A DNA stretch of 44,052 bases, taken from Bdellovibrionales bacterium (GTDB taxonomy: Bacteria > Bdellovibrionota > Bdellovibrionia > Bdellovibrionales > UBA1609). Below the pieces are notes generated by a model. It was not told where the DNA came from, made no database searches, and saw nothing but the letters and a program-made list of their open reading frames with translations. Shown here piece after piece: positions 16,351-24,756 of this stretch; within the stretch, counting starts at the first letter, position 1, and every line of letters starts with the position of its first letter. The position numbers and the translations under genes were made by a program. The stretch spans positions 1 to 44,052 of the forward strand of contig JAHDIR010000023.1 in assembly GCA_020630675.1 (NCBI GenBank). The letters run 5' to 3'.

Positions 16351-17440
16351 TCAAAACCTTCCTTAATGTCTGCATAGTGGCTATATTTTCAAAATCATTA
16401 CCAACACTCACCCTTAAGTGAGTTGGTAAGTGATAAGCTTTTAAAGGCCGAGTGATCACACCCTGCTTTAATAACTGCTCGAAGACTAGCATAGAATCTA
16501 GCCCCGTATCGATTAAAACGAAGTTAGCTTGAGACGGCCAATATGTCACTCCTTCTTTTTTAAGCTCTGTGTAGAAGTAATCTAAACCCTTCCAATTTAC
16601 TTCTTGAGCCCTCTGTAAATAATCTTTGTCTTGTAAAGCAGCCACCGCCGCCACTTGAGCCAATGAGTTTACATTAAATGGGTTCCTGACTCTGTTTAAG
16701 TAACTGCAAACATCTTCACGAGCCAAAACATAGCCCAATCGCAACCCTGCGATTGCAAAAACCTTACTAAGAGTTTTTAACACAACCAAGTGATTATATT
16801 TTTGAAATAATTTTTGGCTATCTGGAAAGTCATCGGCACGAACAAAATCATTGTAAGCTTCATCTAAAATAACCAAAGTGTTTTTCATATTTTTTGTAGC
16901 TTCCAGCAGCTGCACGATGTCACTTTCAGGAACATATGTTCCCGTTGGGTTATTTGGGTTAGCTACAAAAATAAGTTTAAATTCATCAGACTGAGCTTTT
17001 TCACATAAAGCCGGAATATCAAATTGAAGCTCACTGTTTAAAGGAACTTCCTCAACCTTAACATCTGCAGCCACTGAACAAATTTTATAGGCGATAAAAG
17101 TTCCAGCCGAAGTAAGAATTTTCTCATCTTTTTGACAAAATACTCGAATTAACAGATCGATCAGCTCGTTGGAACCATTCCCCACAACAATTTGTTCTGG
17201 CAAGATTCCTTGCACTTGAGCGATAAGCTCTTTCAACTCCGTGCAGTTGGGGTCTGGGTATCGGTGTAAATTAGAAATTTCATTTTGAATGGCCTCTTGA
17301 ACTTTTTGGCTCGGCCCCAAAGGAGATTCATTGCTCGCCATCTTATAAACTTTATCTAAGCCATACTCTTTTTTAGTGGCCGCAATAGACTTACCCGGCT
17401 TGTAAGGGACTAAATTTTCTATATTTTCCGAGACTCGCAT
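16328..17440 (-). CDS. hisC: Histidinol-phosphate aminotransferase (or aromatic aminotransferase)
   Basis: PLP-dependent class I/II aminotransferase of 370 aa. It has NPNNPTG at 161-167, DEAY at 193-196, and the PLP-binding Lys226 in KTLSK followed by the GLRLGY phosphate-site arginine. N-terminal ASNESPLGPS is the substrate-loop NENPLGPS typical of HisC. No other histidine gene is nearby. The position directly ahead of cmk-rpsA is where tyrA/aroA genes lie in many proteobacteria, so aromatic amino-acid transamination is a real alternative. An AAAGGAG ribosome binding site precedes the ATG. Confidence 0.88.
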   Translation of the reverse strand: MRVSENIENLVPYKPGKSIAATKKEYGLDKVYKMASNESPLGPSQKVQEAIQNEISNLHRYPDPNCTELKELIAQVQGILPEQIVVGNGSNELIDLLIRVFCQKDEKILTSAGTFIAYKICSVAADVKVEEVPLNSELQFDIPALCEKAQSDEFKLIFVANPNNPTGTYVPESDIVQLLEATKNMKNTLVILDEAYNDFVRADDFPDSQKLFQKYNHLVVLKTLSKVFAIAGLRLGYVLAREDVCSYLNRVRNPFNVNSLAQVAAVAALQDKDYLQRAQEVNWKGLDYFYTELKKEGVTYWPSQANFVLIDTGLDSMLVFEQLLKQGVITRPLKAYHLPTHLRVSVGNDFENIATMQTLRKVLNELSCDN

Positions 17441-17486
17441 AAAAAACTCCTTTCACTCTTTAACAAAAGCAAAATTTTTCCAATTT

Positions 17487-17515
17487 ATTAAAAATACTGG
17501 ACTGTGCAGGCTCAA
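17487..17515 (-). promoter_or_regulatory. Promoter for the hisC-cmk transcript
   Basis: Minus strand TTGAGC (17510-17515), 17-base spacer, TTTAAT (17487-17492). Transcription would start near 17480, about 40 bases before the hisC ATG. Confidence 0.5.
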
Positions 17516-17634
17516 GGCCGGGTCAGCCGCCATAGCTTTTACTTTTTTTTCTTTGAGTACAATCACAAAACAAATTTTTGGAGGAAGTTCATCATAAAAT
17601 GATATGACGCAAAATAACAATGGGAATTTAGATG

Positions 17635-18195
17635 TTAAATTTGAGACTCTTCGACTTCGATCACCAAAACAGACTTTCCATTCTTTTTGACTTTTCGGTA
17701 AGTACGACAACGCTTTCTTTTGGAAATTTTTCTATTTTTATCAGATGTGGCCTCAACCACGACACTCGCATGCTTACGCCCAGGTGGGTTGTAGACAGCA
17801 CAAGTTTTCATTTGAGAAATTGTTTCTTTCATATTTTTTTTCTTTTTAGAAGATTTCTTTTTGGCATATTTTTTTCTTTTTTTATGTATCTTCTTTTTAG
17901 AGTATTTTTTAGCTTTAGCATTTTTTTTCTTAGAAGTGATTTTTCTTTTAGTGTAAGTTTTTTTTCCTTTTTTATACTTTTTAGTGATGATAATTTTTTT
18001 CTTTCGGGCTTTTCGTTTTTTATTTTTGGAAACAAGTTTGATCTTCATATTTCCATTTTTTGACCCTGGTTTAGATAAAGAATTTTGTTTTTTATCTACC
18101 AACAGTCGCTCTTTGATGATGGTCACATCTTGAGCCATAGAATTTACAACAAAAAAGAGAACAACAACAAGCAAACAACCACCTCTTTTTATCAA
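17635..18195 (-). CDS. Exported lysine-rich basic protein
   Basis: I do not recognise a family. The 186-aa product has a signal peptide (MIKRGGCLLVVVLFFVVNSMA, cleavage near residue 21). A long, extremely basic tract follows at about 50-122, where Lys and Arg dominate (KKKRKARKKKIII, KKYKKGKKTYTKRK). A C-terminal segment at 130-180 looks more ordered, with Cys132 and Cys163 able to pair and the strand KSVLVIEVEE at the end. The start is TTG in a TTGA overlap with the ilvA stop, after GGAGG, so it is translationally coupled to ilvA. A polycation outside the cytoplasm could bind lipopolysaccharide, teichoic-like polymers, nucleic acid or peptidoglycan; this is speculation. Confidence 0.7.
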   Translation of the reverse strand: MIKRGGCLLVVVLFFVVNSMAQDVTIIKERLLVDKKQNSLSKPGSKNGNMKIKLVSKNKKRKARKKKIIITKKYKKGKKTYTKRKITSKKKNAKAKKYSKKKIHKKRKKYAKKKSSKKKKNMKETISQMKTCAVYNPPGRKHASVVVEATSDKNRKISKRKRCRTYRKVKKNGKSVLVIEVEESQI

Positions 18196-19418
18196 ACTTC
18201 CTCCATACTCAAACGACGCTTACAAATCTTTTGATCGACCATACTATCTATTGTTGATTGTAAATGGTCATGACCACGAGTTTCAATTAATACTTCCACC
18301 ATAGTTTCTCTAAGCTCTAACCCCTCACTCAAACGATTATGAAGAACGTCGAGAATATTCACGTTTTGATGACCTAAAAACTGTGTCACTTTATTTAACA
18401 TTCCAGGATAATCATCAATAACAAACCTTAAACGGGCCAAACGTCCCGACTGAGTTAAGCCCTGCTCAATCACTTTTGAAACTAAATTTAAATCAACGTT
18501 GCCGCCACTTAAAAGTAAACAGCAGTTTTTTCCTAAGTCCCACTTTTTGTTAAAAGCGGCAGCAAGAGGCAATGCCCCTGAACCTTCAACGACCGACTTC
18601 GCTCTTTCTAATAAAAACACCATGGCTTGAGCAATTTCTCGCTCAGAAACACTTGCAATGTCGTCTACATATTTTGAAACAAACTGTTCGTACATTTCAC
18701 GATCTGGAGCCTTGACGGCTGTTCCATCGGCAATAGATGGCCCCTCAACACTCTTTATGTTTTGTTCATTTTTATACATATCGCGCATAGCTTGAAAGCG
18801 CTCAGGTACAACGCCATAAATTTTACAACTTGGCTTTAACTCTTTAATGGCCCTACCTATACCTGAGATCAAACCGCCGCCACCAATAGGGATGATAATT
18901 GAATCCATTTCAGGCAATTGTTCAAGCAGCTCCAGCCCTATAGTCCCTTGACCGGCAATAATTTCAGGATCTTTATAAGGGTGTACAAATGTATAGCCTT
19001 CTTTTTTAGCTAAATGACTCGCATGATGAAAACTGTCATCATATATTTGTCCATGTAAAATAACTTCTGCGCCATAACTTTGAGTGGCCATCACTTTAAC
19101 CATAGGGCTGGTTTCAGGCATAACCACTTTAGCGGCAACATTGGTTAAGCTTGCACTATAAGCCAAACCCTGTGCATGGTTTCCGGCTGAACTAGCAATA
19201 ACTCCCTTGGCTTTTTCTTCATCGCTCAAAGATAACATTTTATTCAAAGCCCCTCGAATTTTAAAACTACCCGTGAGCTGTTGATTTTCAAATTTTAGGT
19301 GAATATTGGTTCCTATTTTGCGTGAACAGTTGCGAGAGTATTCAATGGACGTTTTTCGGATGGTGTCTTTAATTTTTGTGCGTGCCTCTTGAATATCTCG
19401 CAATGTCACTTCTTTCAT
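18192..19418 (-). CDS. ilvA: Threonine dehydratase with ACT domain
   Basis: PLP-dependent threonine ammonia-lyase making 2-oxobutyrate, 408 aa. The PLP lysine is Lys53 in LTGSFKIRGA. The glycine-rich PIGGGGLISG loop binds the cofactor phosphate and the SGGNVD motif lies near residue 300. A single ACT domain at about 330-400 (RLRFVIDDYPGMLNKV) is the kind that binds an amino-acid effector. The one-ACT layout resembles the short ilvA1/TdcB-like enzymes, not the two-ACT E. coli IlvA. No other isoleucine genes are near. It overlaps the zinc-ribbon gene upstream and the lysine-rich gene downstream by 4 bases each. Confidence 0.92.
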   Translation of the reverse strand: MKEVTLRDIQEARTKIKDTIRKTSIEYSRNCSRKIGTNIHLKFENQQLTGSFKIRGALNKMLSLSDEEKAKGVIASSAGNHAQGLAYSASLTNVAAKVVMPETSPMVKVMATQSYGAEVILHGQIYDDSFHHASHLAKKEGYTFVHPYKDPEIIAGQGTIGLELLEQLPEMDSIIIPIGGGGLISGIGRAIKELKPSCKIYGVVPERFQAMRDMYKNEQNIKSVEGPSIADGTAVKAPDREMYEQFVSKYVDDIASVSEREIAQAMVFLLERAKSVVEGSGALPLAAAFNKKWDLGKNCCLLLSGGNVDLNLVSKVIEQGLTQSGRLARLRFVIDDYPGMLNKVTQFLGHQNVNILDVLHNRLSEGLELRETMVEVLIETRGHDHLQSTIDSMVDQKICKRRLSMEEV

Positions 19419-19663
19419 TCGTTATGCTCTCCCAAGTTGTCCCAGAAAGCGCTCAACCCATGTACAGGGTTGTACTCTTCGCTGGATAAAACCGGCCGTA
19501 AAGTATTTTCACTCATGACCGGACTAAATTTTTCATCGACATGATGAAAAGGAGCTAAAGGATACTCACAAAACAAACACAAACAAATGTGCTTTTCTTG
19601 ATGATCGGCCTCTATAACCCCATCGCATTTATGACATCGACGAAAGTAATTACCTTCTTTCAT
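19415..19663 (-). CDS. Small zinc-ribbon protein
   Basis: Unnamed 82-aa protein with a CHKC pair at residues 10-13 and CLFC at 29-32, preceded by His25 and Cys27. This makes a compact zinc knuckle. The second half (NPVHGLSAFWDNLGEHNE) is acidic and has no recognised motif. It is the first gene of a three-gene unit, ending in an ATGA overlap with ilvA. A CxxC-x15-CxxC protein of this kind may bind protein or RNA, but nothing specific can be said. Confidence 0.65.
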   Translation of the reverse strand: MKEGNYFRRCHKCDGVIEADHQEKHICLCLFCEYPLAPFHHVDEKFSPVMSENTLRPVLSSEEYNPVHGLSAFWDNLGEHNE

Positions 19664-19718
19664 AAATACCTCTATAAGTTATGAAATTGGTAACTTTATT
19701 TTCTTAGGTCCCAAGTTA

Positions 19719-19747
19719 ATTATTAGCCTAAATTCTATTTTTTGCAA
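19719..19747 (-). promoter_or_regulatory. Candidate promoter for the zinc-ribbon/ilvA operon
   Basis: Minus strand TTGCAA (19742-19747), 17-base spacer, AATAAT (19719-19724). The -35 is part of an 8-base direct repeat TTTGCAAT (19741-19748 and 19750-19757, read on the plus strand) separated by one base, which might be a regulator site. Confidence 0.4.
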
Positions 19748-19916
19748 TATTTGCAATGACTTAGATTGAGAATAAAGTTTCTATAAATGGCCAAACAAAT
19801 TACGACAATCTGCCCCAAGAAAAAATAAGAGTTATATCAACTAGTCTCTGCGTAAAGTCATTAAACAGCTCCACCTTAAAAAATTGATAATTAGAATATA
19901 ATAATTAAAGGCTGTC

Positions 19917-20663
19917 TCAAGCTGACACAGTTGTTTTATAAATCTCAACAAAGGATTCGACGTTTAGGCTAGCTCCACCAATAAGAAAACCATCGACACT
20001 TTCTAAGGCCGCAAGTTCTTCAGAATTGGTTGGCTTTACACTTCCGCCATATAAAATTGGAGTTTGCTGTGAAAAATCAGCCCCCAGCTGCTCGACTAAA
20101 AAAGATTTGATAAATTGATGAACTTCTTCCACCTGTTCTACTGTGGCCACCTTTCCCGTGCCAATTGCCCACACCGGCTCATAAGCCAAAATCATTTGCT
20201 GATCAGAATTAATATTTTTTAAACCTAGTTTTAATTGAGTCGCTAAAACTTCTTTAGTTTGCCCTGACTCTCTTTGCTCAAGAGTTTCACCAATACACAC
20301 TATCGGTTTAATGTTTTTACTTAAAGCTAATTTTAATTTTTCATTTACAAGTTGATCTGTTTCAAAATAAAGAGACCTTCTTTCGCTGTGACCTATTAAA
20401 ACATACTGCGCGCCCAGCTCTTTAAGGTGATTAATAGAGTTTTCACCTGTAAAAGCCCCTGATTCTTGATTGGCCATATTTTGCCCTCCCCAACCAACAC
20501 CAGTTCCAGATAACGCCTGCTGAGCAGCTGCTAGGGAAATCGCTGGGGGGAAAACAATAAACTGTTCCGCCGGAAGCTCAGTTAGTTTTACTTTCAGGTC
20601 TTCTAAAAAAACAGTGGTTTCTTTTGGAGACATATTCAATTTCCAATTTCCTGCACAAATCAT
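19917..20663 (-). CDS. tpiA: Triosephosphate isomerase
   Basis: Glycolytic isomerase of dihydroxyacetone phosphate and glyceraldehyde 3-phosphate, 248 aa. Catalytic residues are all present: Asn6 and Lys8 in AGNWKLN, His92 in GHSERR, and Glu162 in AYEPVWAIGTG, whose following loop is the flexible lid. The phosphate-binding GGSVKP and GFLIGGASL motifs are near the C-terminus. It is the third gene of a gap-pgk-tpiA operon, 23 bases after pgk. About 250 bases downstream hold no gene and only weak AT-rich repeats. Confidence 0.97.
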   Translation of the reverse strand: MICAGNWKLNMSPKETTVFLEDLKVKLTELPAEQFIVFPPAISLAAAQQALSGTGVGWGGQNMANQESGAFTGENSINHLKELGAQYVLIGHSERRSLYFETDQLVNEKLKLALSKNIKPIVCIGETLEQRESGQTKEVLATQLKLGLKNINSDQQMILAYEPVWAIGTGKVATVEQVEEVHQFIKSFLVEQLGADFSQQTPILYGGSVKPTNSEELAALESVDGFLIGGASLNVESFVEIYKTTVSA

Positions 20664-20686
20664 TTTTAACTCCCTATTTTGCTGAA

Positions 20687-21910
20687 TTAATCTTTGGGCT
20701 CTGAGCTCATAGGAGCTCTTAAAGCCTCTAAACCTGGCAAACGAACGCCCTGTAAATACTCTAAGCTAGCCCCACCGCCAGTAGAAATATGGGACATCTT
20801 GTCTGCATAGCCAGAAGCATGTGCTGCAGAGGCGGAATCTCCCCCCCCCACAATATTAAAACCAGAATTTTCAGACAAAAACTGGGCAATTGCAAACGTA
20901 CCTTTTTCACAATTCTCTTTTTCAAAAACACCCATAGGGCCATTCCAAAAACACATCCCGGCTTTTTTTAATTCTTGTCCAAACAAAGCAATCGTTTTAG
21001 GGCCAATATCTAAAGCCATTTTACCATTAGGAATCAAATCTTGTACTTGGGCGCCAGAGGTGTCTTGAAAGCTTGAACTCACGACATGATCAACAGGAAG
21101 AAGGATTTTTTTTCCACGAACCTGCAAACGGTCGATTAGTTTTCTGGCAAAGTTGAGTTTTTCTTTTTCCACTAAAGAAGAGCCTACAGATATATTTTGT
21201 GCTTGTAAAAAAGTATAAGCCATAGCTCCACCAATTAAAAAGCAATCGACATGATCTAATAATTTTTCAATCACACCTATTTTATCACTTATTTTAGCCC
21301 CGCCCAGTACGGCTACAAATGGTTTTTTAGGCTTTTGAACCATCATATCTAGCACTTCAATTTCTTTTTGAATTAAAAAACCATAAGCTCTTTGCTTATG
21401 TGTCAGCGCTTTTGGTAAGGCCACAATACTGGCATGAGCCCTATGGCATGCCCCAAAGGCATCATTGATATAAATATCGGTGTACTCAAGGATACTAGAC
21501 ACCAACTTTTCGCCACCAGAAGTTTCATCCTGGTGAAAACGTAAATTTTCAAGAAGTAATACTTGATCTTTTTTTAAAGAACGCAGCAGAGCTTTTGGGG
21601 CTTCACTGTTAGGCTCTTCAACAAGAATAACTTCAACACTTAAGGCCTCACCAAGAGCTTTGGCTACAGGTTCAAGACTTAGTGAAGTTCTGTGCTCAAC
21701 CGTTTTGGGGCGCCCCATATGAGAGGCCAAAACTAACTTAGCCCCTTGGTCCAAACAGTACTTTATGGTTGGAAGGGCTGCCTTTAAACGAGTAAGATCA
21801 GAAATTTTTCCGTTCTGCATGGGAAGGTTTAGGTCTAACCTTAAAAAAACTCGTTTGTCTTTGAGGTCTAAGTCTTGGATAAACTTAGCTCGTGATAAAT
21901 TTTGACTCAT
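20687..21910 (-). CDS. pgk: Phosphoglycerate kinase
   Basis: Converts 1,3-bisphosphoglycerate plus ADP to 3-phosphoglycerate plus ATP. The 407-aa product has RLDLNLPM near the N-terminus (substrate arginine and aspartate), the SHMGRP motif, FGACHRAHAS, and AVLGGAKISDKI for the hinge/nucleotide domain. The C-terminal loop reads GGGDSASA where GGGDTAAA is usual, a conservative change. It starts one base after the gap stop, so the two are probably co-translated. Confidence 0.97.
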   Translation of the reverse strand: MSQNLSRAKFIQDLDLKDKRVFLRLDLNLPMQNGKISDLTRLKAALPTIKYCLDQGAKLVLASHMGRPKTVEHRTSLSLEPVAKALGEALSVEVILVEEPNSEAPKALLRSLKKDQVLLLENLRFHQDETSGGEKLVSSILEYTDIYINDAFGACHRAHASIVALPKALTHKQRAYGFLIQKEIEVLDMMVQKPKKPFVAVLGGAKISDKIGVIEKLLDHVDCFLIGGAMAYTFLQAQNISVGSSLVEKEKLNFARKLIDRLQVRGKKILLPVDHVVSSSFQDTSGAQVQDLIPNGKMALDIGPKTIALFGQELKKAGMCFWNGPMGVFEKENCEKGTFAIAQFLSENSGFNIVGGGDSASAAHASGYADKMSHISTGGGASLEYLQGVRLPGLEALRAPMSSEPKD

Positions 21911-21911
21911 T

Positions 21912-22916
21912 TTACAAGCCCTTATTTTGCATGTGCAAAGCTAAATCAATCATACGACTAGAAAAGCCCATTTCATTGTCATACCATGAAAAAACTTTTA
22001 ACATTTTTGGTCCCATCACCATTGTACTTGGAGCATCAATAATAGAACTGTAGGGGTCGCCTATAAAGTCAGTGCTAACCAATGGGTCTTTCTCACAACG
22101 AAGAACACCTTTAAAATCACCACTTGCCGCACTTTCTAAAGCTTGGTTTACCTTTTCAACATCCACATCTTCACGAACTTGAGCCACTAAATCAACAAGA
22201 CTCACATTTGGAGTTGGAACTCGAATGGCTAAGCCATTAATTTTTCCATTGAGTTCTGGTAAGACTTTACCAACAGCAGCAGCAGCCCCTGTTGTGGTTG
22301 GAATCATTGAGAGAGCCGCAGCTCTAGCTCGGCGTAAATCTTTATGAGAGGAATCTAAAATTCTTTGATCGTTTGTATAAGAATGAACAGTTGTCATAAG
22401 AGCATTCTCAATACCAAAGTTATCATTGATAACTTTAGCTAAAGGAGCCAAACAGTTGGTTGTGCAAGATGCATTACTTAAAATTTCATGCTGGCTTGGG
22501 TCGTACTCATTTTGGTTAATTCCATAAACAACTGTTAAATCTGCTCCTGGAGCTGGAGCAGAAACTAATATTTTTTTGGCTCCAGCCGCTTTATGTTTAA
22601 GTAAATCTTCTTTCGTTTTAAAGACTCCCGTACACTCTAAAACAACATCTACGCCCCACTCTTTCCAAGGGATATTAGCCGGGTCACGTTCGCGAGATAA
22701 CTTAACCTCTTTACCATCAACAATTAATCCCGTTTCAGAATAAGAAACCTCTTTTTGATATTTTCTGTGGGTACTATCGTATTTTAATAGGTGAGCGGCG
22801 TCTTTAGGGGCCGATAAATTATTTACACCAACAATATCAAGATCATCAAAACCGGCACGAAATAAAATTCTTCCAATTCGTCCAAAGCCATTAATTCCTA
22901 CTTTTAATTTAGCCAA
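21912..22916 (-). CDS. gap: Glyceraldehyde-3-phosphate dehydrogenase
   Basis: GAPDH of 334 aa. The Rossmann start is KVGINGFGRIGR (5-16), the catalytic Cys151 lies in SNASCTTNCLAP, and the C-terminal WYDNEMGFSSR is standard. Two places that normally fix NAD use are altered. The acidic residue after the second strand reads VNNL (Asn33) instead of INDL, and the LP pair in the S-loop reads SS (residues 189-190, DSSHKDLRR), which resembles the AS of chloroplast NADP enzymes. Dual or NADP specificity is therefore likely. It is the first gene of the gap-pgk-tpiA operon, with GAGGAG just upstream of the ATG. Confidence 0.95.
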   Translation of the reverse strand: MAKLKVGINGFGRIGRILFRAGFDDLDIVGVNNLSAPKDAAHLLKYDSTHRKYQKEVSYSETGLIVDGKEVKLSRERDPANIPWKEWGVDVVLECTGVFKTKEDLLKHKAAGAKKILVSAPAPGADLTVVYGINQNEYDPSQHEILSNASCTTNCLAPLAKVINDNFGIENALMTTVHSYTNDQRILDSSHKDLRRARAAALSMIPTTTGAAAAVGKVLPELNGKINGLAIRVPTPNVSLVDLVAQVREDVDVEKVNQALESAASGDFKGVLRCEKDPLVSTDFIGDPYSSIIDAPSTMVMGPKMLKVFSWYDNEMGFSSRMIDLALHMQNKGL

Positions 22917-23018
22917 AATATATTCTCCTCTCTATTTTTTAATAAATAAAATATATAAAATTACTTTCAGTTAAAACCGCTACAAAAAGATTTTGTCTTT
23001 TTTAAAGCCTTAAATTTA

Positions 23019-23795
23019 CTAATTCCAAACTACTTTTTTAAACATTTTCAAAGCATTTTCTTTTGTAATCCGAGAGAGTTCCTCTAGAGAAATGCTTTTT
23101 AGTTCAGCTACTTTTTCAGCGGTATGAACAACATATGCTGAGGTGTTCTTCTTGCCACGAAAGGGTACGGGAGTCAAAAAAGGAGCGTCCGTCTCAACAT
23201 GAATTCTATCGAGGGGAACGCTTTCCACCACTTTGCGCAATGCCGCTGCATTTTTAAAAGTCACAACACCACTAATAGAAATATTATAACCTAGCTTAAG
23301 AACTTCATCCGCTAAGTATTGCGTTCCCGTAAAGCAATGGATCACTCCCCGAACTTTCCCTTCAAATTCTTTCAATATGGAGACGGTATCTTCTTCAGCA
23401 TCACGGGTGTGAATTTCTACAGGGAGGTCTAACTCTTGAGCTAGGCTAAGTTGGTCACGAAAAGCATCTCTTTGAACTTTTCTGTCTGCATGGTCATAAA
23501 AGTAATCTAAACCAATCTCGCCAACGGCTACAACTTCACGAGAGACTCCATGCTGGGAGATGTAGGCTCGGACATCAGGACTGTACTCTTCAGCATCATG
23601 AGGGTGAACTCCTAAAGTACAAAAAACGTTTGGATAAAACTTTTGAGCAAGAGATAAAACAGTTGGGTGATCGTCTGGACAAGTGCCAATAGTAATGATT
23701 TTTTCTACACCATTGTCTTTTGCTTTTTGAAGGGTCACTTCAGGAGTGTCTTCTAGCATATTAAGGTGCGTATGAATATCTATCCATGGCAACAT
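23019..23795 (-). CDS. tatD: TatD-family metal-dependent DNase
   Basis: Amidohydrolase-fold hydrolase of 258 aa, likely a 3'-5' DNase or D-aminoacyl-tRNA deacylase-like enzyme. The ATG at 23795 is chosen because AAGGAG lies six bases upstream and the product then begins MLPWIDIHTHLN with the metal ligands His8 and His10. AVGEIGLDY supplies the metal Glu, then LPVEIHTRDA and GVIHCFTGT follow, and HVETDAPFL carries the late Asp. All are typical. The first 35 bases overlap the end of holB, so tmk-holB-tatD is one operon, a common bacterial order. Confidence 0.92.
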   Translation of the reverse strand: MLPWIDIHTHLNMLEDTPEVTLQKAKDNGVEKIITIGTCPDDHPTVLSLAQKFYPNVFCTLGVHPHDAEEYSPDVRAYISQHGVSREVVAVGEIGLDYFYDHADRKVQRDAFRDQLSLAQELDLPVEIHTRDAEEDTVSILKEFEGKVRGVIHCFTGTQYLADEVLKLGYNISISGVVTFKNAAALRKVVESVPLDRIHVETDAPFLTPVPFRGKKNTSAYVVHTAEKVAELKSISLEELSRITKENALKMFKKVVWN

Positions 23796-24756
23796 AGTCT
23801 TCTCCTTTAAAGTATTGATTGAGTGACGCAAAAAAAGTTTCAAATACTAATAACATATCAAAGTTGGATTTCAAGTGGCTCTCCATTTGAACAGACTGAA
23901 AAAAAAGATCAAAAAGTAAGGTGGGGCCCAACCCAGAAAGTTTATCTATGACCAACTGCTGCGCAATTTTATCTTGAATATTTAAACTGGCCCATAGATT
24001 GGCCTGTAGTAAACTTTGTAAACTTTGAACCAATACAAAACATTGCTCTTTGCTTTTGATAAACCCCTGCAAAGGGCTAAGAGCACTTTGCAAATAACCT
24101 TCTTGAAGATTTGCTATGGAGTTGTATAAGTCAGAAAATAAAGTTTCATAATCTTTATCTTGAAGGCGAGCTATTGTGTCTAACCGTCCACCACTCACTT
24201 TAAACACCCAATCAGGTGCAGACACAATTTGGCGCACCTCAGCCTCAGTTAACCCACCGAAGCGAAAAATTTGACCTCGAGAACGTATAGTTGGCAGCAA
24301 AGCATGTAAAGATGAGGTGACCAAAACAATAAAACAGTTTTCAGGAGGCTCTTCGAGGGTTTTTAATAAAGCATTTGCCGACTGAGGGTTCATTTTTTCT
24401 GCCTCATCAATAATAACTAAACGGTGCTCTGATGCTTCATTTTTTAAAGATAAAAACTGAGTAATTTGTCGAGCCTGCTCGACCTTAATAGGCTCTATCG
24501 ATGGTTTCAAAAGCTTCAAACCTTCATGCTGTTCAAGGTAAACTCTTTGACAGTCACCACAAACACCACAAGCTGCCTCCTGATGATTTTGACGACAAAA
24601 CAAAGTCTGCGCCAAGGCTAAAGCCGCTTTATATTTACCAACAGAGCTGGGGCCGGACAATATGAGTGTGCCAGGTAACTTGTTGGAACTCACTAACCTT
24701 TGTAAGCGATCTAGAACTGGCTTATGGCCTATAATTTCGTCAATAATTCGCTTCAA
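23761..24756 (-). CDS. holB: DNA polymerase III subunit delta'
   Basis: AAA+ clamp-loader subunit of 331 aa. The N-terminus IIGHKPVLDRLQRLVSSNKLPGTLILSGPSS-type region, the zinc module with Cys54, 63, 66 and 69, and LVIIDEAEKMNPQSANALLKTLEEPP are diagnostic for DnaX/HolB. The P-loop reads GPSSVGKYK (35-43), with Tyr instead of Thr/Ser after the Lys. This fits delta', which usually does not hydrolyse ATP. SRGQ (294-type arginine-finger SRC motif) has Gly in place of Cys. It overlaps tmk by 4 bases and tatD by 35. Confidence 0.92.
   Translation of the reverse strand: MKRIIDEIIGHKPVLDRLQRLVSSNKLPGTLILSGPSSVGKYKAALALAQTLFCRQNHQEAACGVCGDCQRVYLEQHEGLKLLKPSIEPIKVEQARQITQFLSLKNEASEHRLVIIDEAEKMNPQSANALLKTLEEPPENCFIVLVTSSLHALLPTIRSRGQIFRFGGLTEAEVRQIVSAPDWVFKVSGGRLDTIARLQDKDYETLFSDLYNSIANLQEGYLQSALSPLQGFIKSKEQCFVLVQSLQSLLQANLWASLNIQDKIAQQLVIDKLSGLGPTLLFDLFFQSVQMESHLKSNFDMLLVFETFFASLNQYFKGEDYVAMDRYSYAP

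Noticed and set aside
17453-17710. 85-aa minus-strand frame between hisC and the lysine-rich gene
   Set aside because: It overlaps the lysine-rich gene's end and the hisC promoter, and has no ribosome binding site or recognisable composition.
17829-18060. A-rich tract that could look like tandem repeats
   Set aside because: The repetition comes from lysine codons; no fixed unit or spacing is present, so it is neither a repeat array nor CRISPR.
17632-18063. 143-aa Phe/Ser-rich plus-strand frame
   Set aside because: It is the complement of the AAA/AAG lysine codons of the exported basic protein, which gives Phe/Leu/Ser-rich nonsense.
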